Source of the DNA: Phytophthora hibernalis
Lineage: Eukaryota > Oomycota > Peronosporomycetes > Peronosporales > Peronosporaceae
Assembly: GCA_012656075.1 (NCBI GenBank)
Contig: JAAKBF010000095.1
Span: forward strand, 186,001 to 250,000
Length of the DNA: 64,000 nucleotides
Reading direction: 5' to 3'
Shown here in pieces: positions 32,518 through 45,163 of this stretch. The number at the start of each line of letters is the position of its first letter. Position 1 is the stretch's first letter. The position numbers were made by a program, and so were the translations under genes. Below the pieces are notes generated by a model that did not search any database, was not told the origin of the DNA, and saw nothing but the letters and a program-made list of their open reading frames with translations.

Positions 32518-33513
32518 ATGGAGTATGCCAAGAGCGTACGCACTGCTTTACGTCCCCGGACGCTCTTCGCCTCTTCGTTTCCCGTGCTAATGACCGTGAG
32601 TTTACTGCAAAACTCCCACGGTATCTCCATCCTGCAGTTGGACGTGGCTAGCATCTTCGGTTGCGCCCTGTTAACGCAACTGCTGGGGAACCTCAGCGCC
32701 GTTTACAGCAACTTCCAGCGCACACTGCAACCCAAGGAACCCGGAGCCAGCGACGACAAAATCATCCTCAAGTACTCATTCGCAGTTTATGAGTTTACCT
32801 CATCTTATTTTCCACTACCTCCTTTTATTTTACCTAAAAACTTACAGTGTGTATTATTTTGTGTGTGCAAATTGTAGTTTACTGTCGTTGACGCAAGTGC
32901 GACGTTGGTCTTATCTGTTTTACGCCCTCCAGTTGACTCTGCTGGGCTTGACGCATGTAGTTTGTGACAAGAGTGTTGAAGTTACGGGAGGGATGGCGCT
33001 GCTTGCTACTTTGGCGCTGATTTACTGTCGACGTGAAGAACCGCTGCCGATGGTTGCGTTGCGGGAAGTTGTGTTGGCGTGGGCTGTTGGACCTGTAGCA
33101 ATGGCAAGCACAGCAATGTACCTGGTGGGAGAGGTGCCGTGGGCTGTCGTTTTGTACGCGTACGCCGTGATGGTGTTTGCGTGGGCATTTTACTCTTGGA
33201 TAGTGCACGGGACGCACCTTTTGCTCGACGAATGGGACGCTCCGACACGTCATTGGCGCTGAGGTTGGGATTCCAGTGGAGCTTTCAGGGCTTCCTGTTG
33301 CTGATGGTGTTTTTCTACGGTGTTATGCTCGTGTTGGGCATTGGGATGGGCCATCTCGGTAACTTTTTGCTGCTGGCGACGATCGTCAAGCTCAAGGATA
33401 TCAGCGAGGACTTCAGACTGGAGAGACTCAACCACTTGCCTGACCAACTCGCTAGACTTGCAGCTTTCTTGGGCGTCGGTCTCATTTGCTCGATTCTTGC
33501 GGGGCTTTCGTGA
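32518..33513 (+). CDS. UbiA-like prenyltransferase-type membrane protein (divergent)
   Basis: Two exons. Exon 1 is 32518-32792, the intron 32793-32877 has GTTTAC and TTGTAG ends, and exon 2 runs to 33513. About 300 residues with several membrane spans. ALRPRTLFASSFPVLMTVSLL at the start resembles the RP-x-T-L-x-x-S-x-x-P-V opening of MenA/UBIAD1-type UbiA proteins. GNLSAVYSNFQ lies where the first N-x-x-x-D motif is expected, and VKLKDISEDFRLERL resembles the second acidic motif (N-L-R-D-x-x-x-D). The first motif lacks its aspartates, so catalytic competence is doubtful. One missing base near 33253 (CATTGG) splits exon 2. Other multi-span families cannot be excluded. The gene is intact apart from that and lies right of the decaying accessory block. 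Confidence 0.5.
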
Positions 33514-34072
33514 GCTTGTCCGCGTGGATAGAGAATTTAGCAAGCTCCTTCTCAATCAAATTCTCCACATACATGTCAATTATATTCTGAAGTCTCAAGA
33601 CTCTCGAGTCAAGAGGCTTTCTGCAGTGCTAACAGCAAGGCTTGTCATCTACAAAAGAAATTGCAAGGATAGAGTAGAGCAATCAACAGAGAGAGCACGA
33701 ACTGTAAACACAAAACTGTTGAGCAACCCCGTTCTTGACCAACGCTGTCGATCCTGCGTGGTCTCCAAAACTATCCACAATGTGAGCACAATACATGTAG
33801 ACGCGATCGAAAAACAATAACATCAAATAGACGGCCGCTTAACAGTAAAACAGTGAAGGCAAGTGATGCAAAAAGGTGCTAACGCTATCATAAATTTCAC
33901 ATGACAGAGTTTATGGTAAACAAGGCCACCAAATGAATTTCTCGGGATTAAGCTACATTCGTATTCTCACTAGAGCAATCGCAGACTACAGTGGTCTCCT
34001 ACAGTAGATACAGTGTTCGGAGTCACTCCACTCTATCCAATCGGTGATCCACCAACAGGAGATCTGGATTGA
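33514..34072. other. Spacer between convergent genes
   Basis: About 560 bp with no gene recognised. TACATGTA at 33792-33799. It contains the 3' ends of the UbiA-like gene and the coiled-coil gene. Confidence 0.5.
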
Positions 34073-35928
34073 TCAACAGGTGAAGAGCTTGCACTTGCAT
34101 GTGTACTTTTTCGCAGTAAGCGAAAGAATGCTCGTGCGACAGTGAACGGTACGCGGGCCATTGGTGATGATGCTGGCGACGACGAGACTGGCGAGGGGAA
34201 GCGAGTTCTGCGTCGAAGCTGTCTCGCTACCACTAAATTTCCGTAGCGAGAACCCAGGGAAGGTGCCGCCTCGATTGGAACTCTTGGAAGACGATTTAGG
34301 TGGAGACACGTCCTCGCCATCCTGTACCGTTGCCGCTTCCTCGCTGATGCGGTTGATAAGCCACGAGTGCCACGATAAGAATGGAACATCTTTTGCAATG
34401 ATTTCACGGTACCACATGTCGATCGTGAGACGGCTGGACGAGTTAAAGCATCGCTCGAGCAAATTGTTCTCATGAATGATACTTAGCGCGGTCAAGTGGA
34501 AATAGTGGTGCAGCTTTTTGTGCGTTTCCATCTCCGACTCCGACACCTGCACGCGCGTGCCATCTTCCGCCATAGTGGTGGTAGGAAACGGCGAGTACGG
34601 AGAAGCGGTGGCCACGAGGAATGATCGTCTGCGCTTGATTCGCAGTGGGGACGGCATTGACGGGGATTCTAAATCAGTGGCACTCACTCCGATGTCTTCG
34701 TTCTTTGGCGTTCCGGATACAACAACAGTTTGGATATCCTTTTCTTCGACGGCCTCGTCGTCTTCATCGCTTTCTTCATCATCACAATCCACAATCGCCT
34801 GTGAGAAGTAGGAAACGTGTTCAAGCAACTCAAGCTCGCGCTGAAGGCGCTACATCGTGCTTCTGATGAGAGAAGCTCCTCACTCAGTTCATTGCTGTGC
34901 ACCTGAACATCATCCTTCGCTTCATCTGCCATGCGGAGTTGTTTCTTCAGCGCTCGCATTTCCTCATCACGCGTTTGTGCCGCTTTGCGTAATTGATCTT
35001 TCTCGCCCTTCAGTTCGTTAATCATACGCTGAGTAGCTGCTCGCTCCTCCTCCATCTTCTTACCATACGAAACCTCACTCTCTGCAGCCAGAACCTCGCA
35101 CTCAAGTGCTTCCTGCTGCTGCTGCTCCGCCACCTCTTTCCACTGCCTCAAAGATGCCAGCTCCGCAACAATAGACCGCTCAGTAGCTTGCAACTCCTGC
35201 AACTCTGACTGAAGCTGTGCAATCGTATCCAAATGATGAGAATACCTCCGTCCAGTAGTTGTAGGAACAGCAGCAGCAGCTGCAGTAGTAACAGCACTAC
35301 TATCTGGCCCTCGACAATCGCAGCGGTCCACAAACTGCTCGAATTCATCTGCAAGATCTGTCTTCTCCTCCTCCACACGCGCAAATTTGCGCTTCCACTG
35401 AGCTGTTTCGTGTAGCGCATGCTCAGTGCGCCGCTGCCACATGTCTCTCTCCACCGAGAGTTCCTCCGTCTCGGTCTCCAACTGGATTTTCAGCGTAGCC
35501 ACCTGCATCTGCAGCTCCTCATTGGACTCCAACAGCCCCAGTCCATACTCCGCTGCTTGGCGAATCTCCTAATAAATTTTAACACAAAAATTAAAGAAAA
35601 ATAGTCAGCTACGGCCAGTAAAAGACCTCCTTCTCTCCTTTCCTACCCGCTCGCGACGCTCCAGCTGCAGCTTGGCTTTGTCCAGCCTGCTCTTGTCATC
35701 CATGAGCGAAACGGTGATCAGTCCGTCCTCCCTAAATAAAAATAATGCATGTATAAGAAAACAATCCCAGCGAGCTATTCAGCGGACTGCCTGATAACCG
35801 ACGTAAAACTGCTGTAGCTCGTACCCGACGTAGAGTTCTTCCTCCATCTCTTCGGGGTTGTTTGTATGGAGCTTCTCCTGGTTGGGGCGGGCCTCCGTAG
35901 TCAGCGGGGAGTCGCCTGGGAGACGCAT
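34073..35928 (-). CDS. Coiled-coil protein with HAP1/CDR2-like N-terminus
   Basis: Multi-exon gene. A first exon begins at ATG 35928 (MRLPGDSPLTTE ... EEMEEELYVGYELQQFYVG). A small exon around 35730-35650 follows (SLMDDKSRLDKAKLQLERRE), then the main exon from about 35570. EIRQAAEYGLGLLESNEELQMQ resembles the AAELGKTLLERNKEL opening of HAP1/BICD/CDR2-type adaptor coiled coils. A long coiled coil follows to about 34870 (VERDMWQRRTEHAL, LQSELQELQATERSIV, QRMINELKGEKDQLRK). The tail has acidic Ser patches and a segment FHLTALSIIHENNLLERCF. A missing base near 34850 breaks the frame. The junction of the first two exons could not be resolved, and the extreme C-terminus is uncertain between two frames. 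Role unknown; motor-cargo adaptor is only suggested by the N-terminal motif. Confidence 0.55.
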
Positions 35929-36957
35929 TATGCACGCAGAGCACTCGCGTCGAGAGTCGGATCAGTAAGTGTGCGGAAACTGATACGACCGGACTTTTCT
36001 GAAACCCCGTCTAAAGTGATATTTACCGGTATACCCCTCCCGGTGCGGGGAGATGGTTGACCCTGTGGAGTTTTGATAGGCAAGAAGAAGCGAATCTACG
36101 ACAGTAAAACGCCAACTGTTTGGTCTGGTGGTGGCAACATGACGCGAAGCTATGCCGTCGAAATGGATTTGTCCAGGACACGTGTTTTAGGAGCAATCGG
36201 CTGATAGTGACCAGCGAGGAATAAGTGAAAGTATCTTGCAAAGTTGCCTTTTACCGGTGCTTTGAGCTGGTGTTTGCTGTGTGTATTCTGTGCGTTGGTT
36301 TGCACGGGTACGATATGAAACGCCGTACTGTAATCTGTTTCTGCCTACGTGTATGCATGTACTCGGTACAATGAGGATCGTGATTTTTCTCGTCGTGCAT
36401 GCAGTTTGCTGTTTGCAATGCATTTTCGCTCTGAGAAGATGCATCGCCAACTTCAAGTTTAGGATTGAAAGACGGCGGCCATGCCATCGTCGAGCAATGT
36501 AAATGAAATGCATATCTAAAAATACCCAACTACAACTTTGCTACCAACTCGAGTGAAATTTGCGCTGTTCGCATGCAATGGCCAAAACTAGGCGAACATG
36601 TTCACCAAACGCGCATTTGACCGAGCAGAAGTTGCAACAGCACCACCTCGCCAAGCCCAACGACACCTCCAACAACATGTTGAAGTTTGTATGTAACGAC
36701 CAGAGAACAATGGTCCCATACAAACTCCTATATGTGGACCCCCGCGCCACTCATTCTAGCCGTCGACGTCGCCTGTGTCAGCAAAAATCCCCCTCCAAAA
36801 CCCTAAATCTGGAAACTCAAGTCTAAATATCCGAATCCCCAACCCGCTACTGAATTTCCACCAATCGCGTCACCGCATTGACCCGTCACATTCACTCTTG
36901 ACACCACAATTCCTAACGCGGGAAGCGAGTCGAGTCGAGTGCGGAAGTCCCCGACCA
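35929..36957. other. Divergent intergenic region
   Basis: About 1 kb between the starts of the coiled-coil gene (left) and the chromatin remodeller (right), so it should hold both promoters. Only short frames without signal. No repeat recognised. Confidence 0.5.
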
Positions 36958-39900
36958 TGGTGCGTTCCTGGCGCTGTATGCCCCTCCACGTGCATATAAC
37001 CCATATAGACACAAACTAGAGACGCAGACGCTGATAATGTACCCATTTGTGTGTCTGTAGGCCACCCCAGGGGCCCTTGACGAGGCCGTCCACCTGGCGA
37101 GCTCCAGCTCCGAGAGCGAAGTGACTGTGGGCGGTACTACCGTGAGGCCGCGGCCCAAACTACGTACCAGACGCAGCCCCGTGTTGGAGGAGAGTGACGA
37201 ACAGTCGCTAGACTCGCAGGAGACCGCACGTCCAGCCAAGAAGCGGCGTGAAGCGAGCAAACCGATCCAGGTATTATATTTTCTTACTTTTTATTGTAAT
37301 GCGGAATGGTTGTTTTTACTTATTTTTATATATTTTACGACTGTAGTATGTTGACGATGAGGAGGAAGACGAGGAAGAAGTCGATGAGGACGATACGGAG
37401 AACTATGAGGACCAACCAGAGACCCCGTCCGAGGACGAGCGACTGCCCGAGGAAGACGCCAACAGACGCCGCAGCGGACGCGTCCGCAAGACTGTGCAGA
37501 CGGCGATCGACCTCTCGGATGACGACTATGTTATGAGTAGTGAAGAGGAGAAGCTCAAGCCCAAGAAGAAGGCCAAAGGTAAGGCGAAGGGTAAAGGCAA
37601 ACGGAAACGCTCGTCGTCGAGCGATGAAGCGGAGGATGATAGTGACGTGGAAATTGTGGAGACGAGGATCAAGCCAGAGACGGAAGGGTTTGTCATTGAC
37701 AAAGTGCTGGGACGTGAGGTGCATACGCTCAAGGAGTGGAAGAAGATGTGCTTGAACAAGAACACCCGATTCTTGACTCATTGCTCTATTTTTTTGCCAA
37801 ACGAGGAAGAGGAAGAAAAGCAGGAGGAAAAGGAGCAGGGGCAGGAGGAGAAGCAGGATGACGAAAAACCTGCATCGGCCTACACCGAGACCCCAACGAC
37901 GCCAAAGGCGATCATTATGGTCGATGATGTTGAAGATGCTGGCGAGGAGCGGTTCTTGATCAAGTGGAAGACGTTGTCGTATCTTCACACGAGCTGGCAA
38001 ACGGAAGATGAATTACTGGATACGGATAAGAGCGCAAAGGGCAAGATCCAGCGATTTCGTGAGAAGGAACTCCGTGCTCTCTACACGCAGAACGTGCAGG
38101 GGGACGAGTATTTCAACCCGGAATTCAGAAGTGTGGATCGGATTCTTGAAATTAGAGATCGGCCTCTTGATGACTTTGCCCCTGATGATGGTGCGAACGG
38201 TGAAAAGTTGCTGTACTTTTTGATAAAATGGAAGGCCCTTCCTTACGACGAAATCACGTGGGAGCGAGAGGATGATGTGGGTGATGACGCGGCTGTGGAG
38301 CAATATAATGACCGCATTATGGGAGCTGCAAAGCGTTTTAGGAAGGTTGCGCTCGCGAAACACGCGCCTAACAACAAGCGCAAAAACTTTCGCGGCTATA
38401 CGGCAGAGGCTCCGCCTCCACGCAGAAAAGAGCAAACGTTTCAGCTACGCGACTATCAGCTTACAGGTGTCAACTGGATGTTGTTTAACTGGTACCAGAA
38501 GCGTAACTCCATGCTTGCGGATGAGATGGGTCTCGGTAAGACTGTGCAGACCGTAATGTACATCAACCATCTCGCTGTAGTGGAGCGTACACCGCAGCCA
38601 TTCATCATTGTGGCTCCACTCTCAACTCTGGGTCACTGGCAGCGTGAGTTTGACAGCTGGACCAATCTCAATGCTGTCGTCTATCATGGATCGGCTGCTG
38701 CGCGAGATGTTTTACAAAACTACGAGTTTTTCATGTCAGAAGACGAGCTACTGCGTGCTGATGAACTTTCTGGGAAGAACAGCACTGAGAAGCGATCGTA
38801 TCCGCGACCTAAGCGCAACTGCTATCGCTTTGACGTGTTGATCACCACGTATGAGATGGCTTCTGCTACAGACCTGTACAAGTTGGCTCAAATTAATTGG
38901 CAACTAATGGTCGTGGATGAAGCTCATCGCTTGAAGAACCGAAATTCCAAGCTATCAAATATCTTGCACACAAGGTTTAAGTTTGAAAACATGCTGTTGC
39001 TGACGGGTACACCACTTCAAAACAACGTAGAAGAGTTGTGGGTGCTCCTAAACTTTCTCGATCAGAAGAAATTTGAGTCAAAGGAGACTTTTCTGGAAAG
39101 CTTTGGCGAACTGACAGATTCAGCGCAGGTTGAAAAGTTACACTCAGAGCTAAAACCGTTCCTCCTTCGACGGATGAAGGAAGATGTGGAGAAGTCACTT
39201 GCGCCGAAGGAAGAGACTATTGTCGAAGTGGAACTTACTGTATTGCAAAAGCAGTACTACCGCGCTATTTACGAGAAGAACACAGAATTTCTTTCGAGGG
39301 GTGGAAGGAAGGGCGACACCCCCAGCTTAATGAATGTTCTCATGGAGCTTCGCAAATGCTGTAACCATCCTTTCCTTGTCAAAGGTGTGGAAGAGCGCGA
39401 GGTGAAACGGTTGCGCAAGCAGACTTCTGTATCGAAAGAAGAGATTCAACGTCAAGTCAGCGATAGTCTTGTGGACACGTCAGGCAAGCTGGTTTTGCTG
39501 GACAAGCTACTCCCCGCCTGAAGGAAACAGGCCACCGTGTGTTGATTTTCTCGCAGTTCAAGATTATGTTGGACATCCTCCAGGACTATTTGGCGTTACG
39601 TCGATATAATTACGAGCGTATCGACGGAAATATTACTGGCAATGAGAGGCAGTCGGCGATCGATCGTTATTGCCGAAAGGACAGTAACTCGTTTATCATG
39701 CTGCTGAGTACCCGTGCAGGTGGTGTGGGTATCAACCTGACTGCAGCCGACACTGTCATTATTTATGACAGCGACTGGAACCCGCAAAATGATCTTCAGG
39801 CGCAGGCACGCTGTCATCGTATTGGTCAAAAGAAAAGTGTCAAGATTTACCGTCTACTCACGTCGAAGACGTACGAGCTGCACATGTTTCACAAGGCTTC

Positions 39901-42900
39901 GTTGAAGCTGGGACTCGATCAAGCAGTGCTGGGAGGGATTAAAAATGACGACCCTGTTGCGAAGCTTAAAGGAACAACGAAAAAGAGCAACACCAATGAT
40001 CGAATGTCCAAGGAGGAAATCGAGAACCTACTCAAGCATGGTGCCTACGAAATGTTCAAGGAGCAGGAAAGCGAAGCCGAGGCAGCTAGTAAAAGGTTTG
40101 GAGAAGAAAGTATTGATCAAATTCTAAGCCGAAGCACCACGATCGTCCACGATCCAACCCGAGATGTGGAAGGAAACGAGAAGAAGAACGTGATGTCGTC
40201 GTTCTCTAAGGCGACTTTCGTGAGCTCGGCCAACCCAGATGAGGAGGTGGACATTGACGATCCAAACTTTTGGACAAAAGTAATCGGCCTCAATGGGGTT
40301 GAGGAGCCAAAGAAGGTGGAGCCATCACCTCTTCAAAAGAGGCGTTGCCGTCGCAAGGTCAAGTCCTACTTAATCGACGAGGATAAATTGATGGATGAGA
40401 GCGGAGACGAAGCATCCTCGTCGTTGAAGAAGCCATCGCGAGAGCTTGGGGTTCTGAAGGATGAAGAGTTTGTTATCTCGGACGACGACGATGATGACGA
40501 TGATGAAGACTCAAGTGATGTTCCCATGGTAAAGGATGAATTGTTGGAAGTGAGTGGTAATGGAAAACGGAAGCGCTCGAAGGCACCTGTCCTACCGATC
40601 TACTTACACACAGAACGAATTGCAGAACTTCTCATGAACTTTGGATACGGACGCTGGGATGACATGAAACGATATGCTCCAATATTACAGGTGTATTCAG
40701 ACAAGGAGCTGAGCAAGTTTACTCAAGACTACATCACCAGCTTAGTACGAGTATCTACAGCGATGGCGACCTTCCCACGTGTCGGCCTCGATCTAGAGCC
40801 AAGTCGCGTTTATATTGTGTCGACTGTGATTCCTCCGTCGCAAATGGGAAATGCGTCTCCTATTGAGAGATACGCACATGAGCTGAATAGCGCATGCCGC
40901 CGATATCGCTTCATTGCCGCTGCGTTAAAAGATATGAGAGTCGTGAACATGCTTGCTGTCGCAGTTCCACCTCGTATGTGGATTACGGATTTCCAAGCCA
41001 AAGCTGCTCGTGGGTGCCGTTCGAAGCTGCAGCAGATTGATTCAATGTTCAAGCTGAGTCAGTTTGTGCTACAGAAATTTGTGCCAACAGCGCCGCTCGT
41101 CGCGCTGCTCCAGAATCTGCAGCGAGTTGGAGACGAAGCCGAAGTCCATCGAATGATAGAATCCGGCACGCTTCCAACATTAAAAGATGCAGACCTTACT
41201 GATGCAGTTCTTCAAATCGAGAAACCAGCCTCGGCCGAAGTGGAAACTACAAAAATATTTCGGAGCGTTTATCTCTTGATGCCACCACTGTGAATAATGG
41301 CGACCGCGAAGACGAAACCAAGAAAAAGATGGCCATGATGGTCAAAATCCAAAATCGGCGAGCCAGGACCTACAAGTGGACCCCGCTGCTCCTAGTATTT
41401 CGAACGAAGCAAATGTTGGATCCACTCCCAAAAACTTTCTCCAGCGAGGCTCTCAGTTCCCGAATCTTCGGATAGTGTTATTGACAAAGATTCAGCTACA
41501 GAGACTACACCTGCCACCGAAGTATGTACTTCAGAGGCTCAGTTGGAGAGCTCTTCATCCACTGTTACGGATTCCGCCTATAACGAAGGGAAGTCGAGCA
41601 ATCAGACAGACGTCGACAAGAGTGTGGATATCAATGCTGAGGAAAATGATCACACTGACCCAACCGAGGAGTCTAAAGCCGAAGAGAAGAAACCATCGGT
41701 CATGTCCAATGCTTCAAGTGAAACAACGCAGCCCCCGACACCAGTCGCAACGCCAAATAAGCCGCAAAAGGAAAAAGTATCCGCTATAGGAAAGCTGAGC
41801 TGAAGCAGGCTATGCTAATCCTACAAGCTCTGCCGTCTGTGAACTCCCCAGAGCCGGTGGCTCCATGGTGGATCTCTCGTGTAGATGATGTGGTGCTTAT
41901 GATGTATGTATATCGCGACGGATGGATCAAGGGACGTACCCTACCTATTCGATTGGTAGACACATCGACGCTTTTGGAGATCGTGCAAAGCGATACCCAA
42001 CATTGGAGTGGCCCACCTTATCTGGGCTTAATCGACGCCTGAAGGTGTTGATTCACTTGTGGACAGCTATCAAAAAGACAAAACCTGCTGCTCCTGCGTC
42101 GACATCGAATGTTGCAGCGTTAGGGTCACTTCTGCGTCAGGGTACCGACAGCAACAGCGCCTACAGGCGAAGCTGCTGCAGCAGCAGCAGCAGCGCCAGC
42201 GAGAGCAACAGCGTGCCCAACAAGCTCGCCATTATTCTAGCGCATCGTTCCATGGGTCGCGCCATAACCAGTTCGCTAAACTGATATTTTCCTACGGTAT
42301 TCCAGATGTGAGCACGTGCCGAGACGAGCGTGAACGCAACGAGAAGTGGCGCTACTTTTTACAAGACAGCCAGCTAGGCATTGGGCACTATCCGTTGGAG
42401 GAACTACTAGCAGAAGCGCTGGATCTTGAGCGTGTGTGCCGTCAGCGTTTGCGAAGTGATGCAGATGAAATGATGAGTGAAACCAGTGAAGAGAGCTCGG
42501 TTCTGGGTGGTAAACGAGGATTTTGGCTGCTCACAACGACGCAGTGTCGGCGATTGCTACACCGGGTGGATCTTTTCCGGCTCCTTCGCACTCAGATTCT
42601 TGTGTTACCACCTGCCCAGCTCGTGGATTTAGTGACTCGTGTTGTGCAAGCCCAGACGGCATCTACAGATTATCCTTCTTGGTGGAGCTGCCCACGGCAT
42701 GATATTCTGCTCCTGCAAGGTGTGGAATGCTATGGACTTGACGAGCACTTGGCATCGGTGTGGAAGTTGCCACTATTCAACTCAGCGAATAAGAGAAGCG
42801 AGTTTCCTAGCACAAGCTGGGTTGAAAACTATGTTTCAGCGCTTGCTTTCGCTTGCCGCAATTTGGTTACCAAGGCCCGCGTCTATCGTAGCTCCGACGA

Positions 42901-43574
42901 CGAGTACGTAGACCTAAGCAGCGGTGACGCGGAAGGTGCTCCGACAAGTGAAGCGCGTGACAGATATCCTCCACGGCCAGAGCCAACCAAAGAAGCGGAA
43001 ACTCGGCGTCGTATTCGAGACATTCGTGGAATGAGAGAGGAGGACCCATACTTTGTCCCAACGGTGCGATTGCGGCAGCTAATCGAAAGTAACGCCGCTC
43101 GGGAGCAAGTATCCATTCCCCAACCTCGGTTTGAAAAAGCCCAGCCTGACAAATCAGACAAAAGAAGAAGGACGGGTCACTGCCAACAGCTACAGAGGAG
43201 ACTGCAATGATGACGCAAGAAGATCCGTACGAGTGTAAGCATGTACAAAAGCTCGAGGTCGAACAGATCAAGCGCGAGCATGAGCAAAGCGACCAGCGCC
43301 AGCTCCTGGTAGCAGCAATGAAGAAGAGAAACCGATGCCGAAGTCGGCTTCCGATGTAATTGACCTCGAGAACGATGACGACAGCGATAGTGGAGAGGAT
43401 AACTCCTCGTCTTCCCGTGTTAACGACCCGAAGCAACATTCTGCAGCGGCTGCGGCTGCCAAAGCCGCGAAACGAAACACAAGCTCGAAAAATGATGATG
43501 CAGTCCAGGGACCTGCTACTGCCGCTGCAGAAGCTGCTGACTGGGACGTGATTGTGATTGATGACTCCGAGTAG
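36958..43574 (+). CDS. CHD-type chromatin remodelling ATPase
   Basis: Exon 1 is just the ATG (36958-36960), followed by a GTGCGT donor. Exon 2 is 37061-37270, and exon 3 starts at 37347. Acidic/Ser-rich N-terminus, then tandem chromodomains (FLIKWKTLSYLHTSWQ, about 37960; FLIKWKALPYDEITWE, about 38220). The SNF2 ATPase follows (DEMGLGKT at 38518; DEAH at 38918) and then helicase C (STRAGGVGINLTAADTVI, about 39710; DLQAQARCHRIGQ, about 39795). Downstream are a nuclear acidic linker, ERIAELLMNFGYGRWDDM, a poly-Gln/Arg stretch near 42180 and further conserved-looking sequence to DWDVIVIDDSE. Tandem chromodomains plus SNF2 define the CHD family, which slides and spaces nucleosomes. About nine single-base losses (first at CCCC 39512-39515, then near 41270, 41370, 41460, 41790, 41945, 42115, 43160 and 43325) split the frame, all of the same sign. 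The total of about 2,150 residues is long for CHD1. Everything after 41300 is joined by inference. Confidence 0.85.
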
Positions 43575-44161
43575 TCTTAAATGTAGCTAGCGAATTCAGT
43601 GTGAAGAAGGGCAACCATGTGCTACAGTATCACCCGAGTAGCGTAACGAGCCAACTAATCTGCATAAGTGTACACAAGACAGTCAAACACAGCCACGAGA
43701 TTGTTACCCTGACTTGCCCTTGGCGGCAATCTTCGTTGTAATGCCTGATTGAGAACCCAGGCACTTTGATTGCTGCTACGTGTGACGCTATTAATACCCG
43801 CAAAGTGCTGGTCGCCTGTGTTTACAGATCGATCGATGCAACGTCTCAATAAGCCGTCCCAATGATGACTCGCAAGGTGTCTGTCACAATACATGTACGA
43901 ATCCGTCTCCTGTTCAGAAGGCGCCCCCTTACCCCGTAACGTTAGCTGCATATCATTTCTGCTTCTTGCCAGCCCACGACTATCTGCCGAAGGCGCCTCG
44001 ATATTCGTAATACACCCCGAGAATGCACTTCTCAAACTAGAGACACCTCCACGCAGAGCTTGATAGCGTTACCAGTTGCCGCTTGCCACTTGACCTCAGT
44101 CACTGAGTCAGGTCTAAGATGACGATCCATTCTTCGATTTCCTGCCTCAAGAGCTCGGCAA
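43575..44161. other. Intergenic stretch
   Basis: About 590 bp, no gene seen. TACATGTA at 43890-43897. It ends in the promoter of the M96-like gene. Confidence 0.5.
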
Positions 44162-44175
44162 TCATTCTGCAATAA
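44162..44175 (+). promoter_or_regulatory. Oomycete initiator-like element overlapping the M96-like start
   Basis: TCATTCTGCAATAA at 44162-44175 matches the oomycete initiator TCATTYYNCAW core. The ATG of the next gene begins at the last base of the motif. If this is the true start site the 5' leader is only about ten bases, or translation starts further in. Confidence 0.45.
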
Positions 44176-45028
44176 TGGAACTCCCGGCCTTTAGCAACAT
44201 CGACGACGACGAATTGATGGAAGAAGCTCTCGCGATCCTTGACAGTGTCGACATTGAGCGTCTTGGGGTTTGCGCTTCGTCGCCGACCCTATTCTTGCAA
44301 GAAATGCCAAGTGAGAGTGCTGTTGCAGACCACCTACTCGAGACTGCAATTCAAGCTGTCCATGAAGCATTTTCACAGAATGGTCATTCGGGTACCACCA
44401 AGCCTTCGACTAAAACTGAGCAACACCAAGAAAATGGTGATGCCTCCAGTGATCTTGATGCGCTTCGCGTATCCCTTGTTGCAAGCACCACTGGGAATGC
44501 TACACCAAAAAGTCGACGACGAGGTGGAGGTCGAATGCGAATGCGTGAGCAATTGATTCAACTGCGCTCGGTCGTGCAAAAGATGGAGAGTCATCTCGAA
44601 ACGTTGAGAAGCCCTCGCTCGCCTCGTCTCAGCATTCAAGCTGAGACAGCAACAAATCTGACTGCTGACAACGACGAAAGGAGCGAGGCAAGTGTGTCTG
44701 AACCTGCCAGTGAGGTGAAGGACGAAGCAGCAGTGTGGCGCAATATCGCAATGCAGCAATATCGTGCGCGCCGCAAGGCAGAGCAACAGAACGCAGAGCT
44801 TCGAGGAAATCTTGCGGCTCAGATGCAGCTCTCCAAACAAGTGAAGGACCTGCTTCAAGCGCAGCAGCCGCAACACGTAAGTGTTCAATTCTTTCGAGTC
44901 TCGTTGAAGCTCATTTGATTGTTTCTGTGCCAGCATTTGCTCATGGCGGATCCATCGCCAAGATCGAAACCCGAGGACGATACAAAAACACAAGCTGCAA
45001 ACCATCAAGACAACAACGACTATACGTA
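44175..45028 (+). CDS. M96/START-family-like protein, short form
   Basis: Exon 1 is 44175-44876 (GTAAGT donor); exon 2 is 44934-45028 after TGTGCCAG. About 265 residues. Acidic N-terminus (IDDDELMEEALAILDSV), Arg/Gly-rich basic patch (SRRRGGGRMRMREQLIQLR), then a bZIP-like helix VWRNIAMQQYRARRKAEQQNAELR and coiled coil. I know this VWRNIA...RR.AE..N..L block from a large Phytophthora family annotated as M96 mating-specific proteins, in which a START-like domain usually follows. Here exon 2 adds only a polar tail (DPSPRSKPEDD ... NDYT), so the START-like part is absent. Either this is a short regulator or a truncated copy. Reading on past the splice donor would give an alternative end at 44918. 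Confidence 0.6.
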
Positions 45029-45163
45029 GCGAACAACGCGTGACAGCGACGCTTTCCGTGACAGCACTATTTTTAGCGAATGACAGCTGCTCATTAGGTC
45101 AATTTTATCCAATCAAAAGAGAGCTTCGGATCGATCTTCCAGCATTTTGAGAAGACGCCAATC

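Noticed and set aside
37121..37354. Continuation of CHD exon 2 past 37270 (VLYFLTFYCNAEWLF)
   Set aside because: This is the intron read in frame; the GTATTA donor and CTGTAG acceptor remove it and the frame continues with the acidic YVDDEEE segment.
42166..42220. CAG-type repeat near 42180 as a candidate microsatellite element
   Set aside because: It is simply the Gln/Arg run within the CHD reading frame and is interrupted, so not reported separately.
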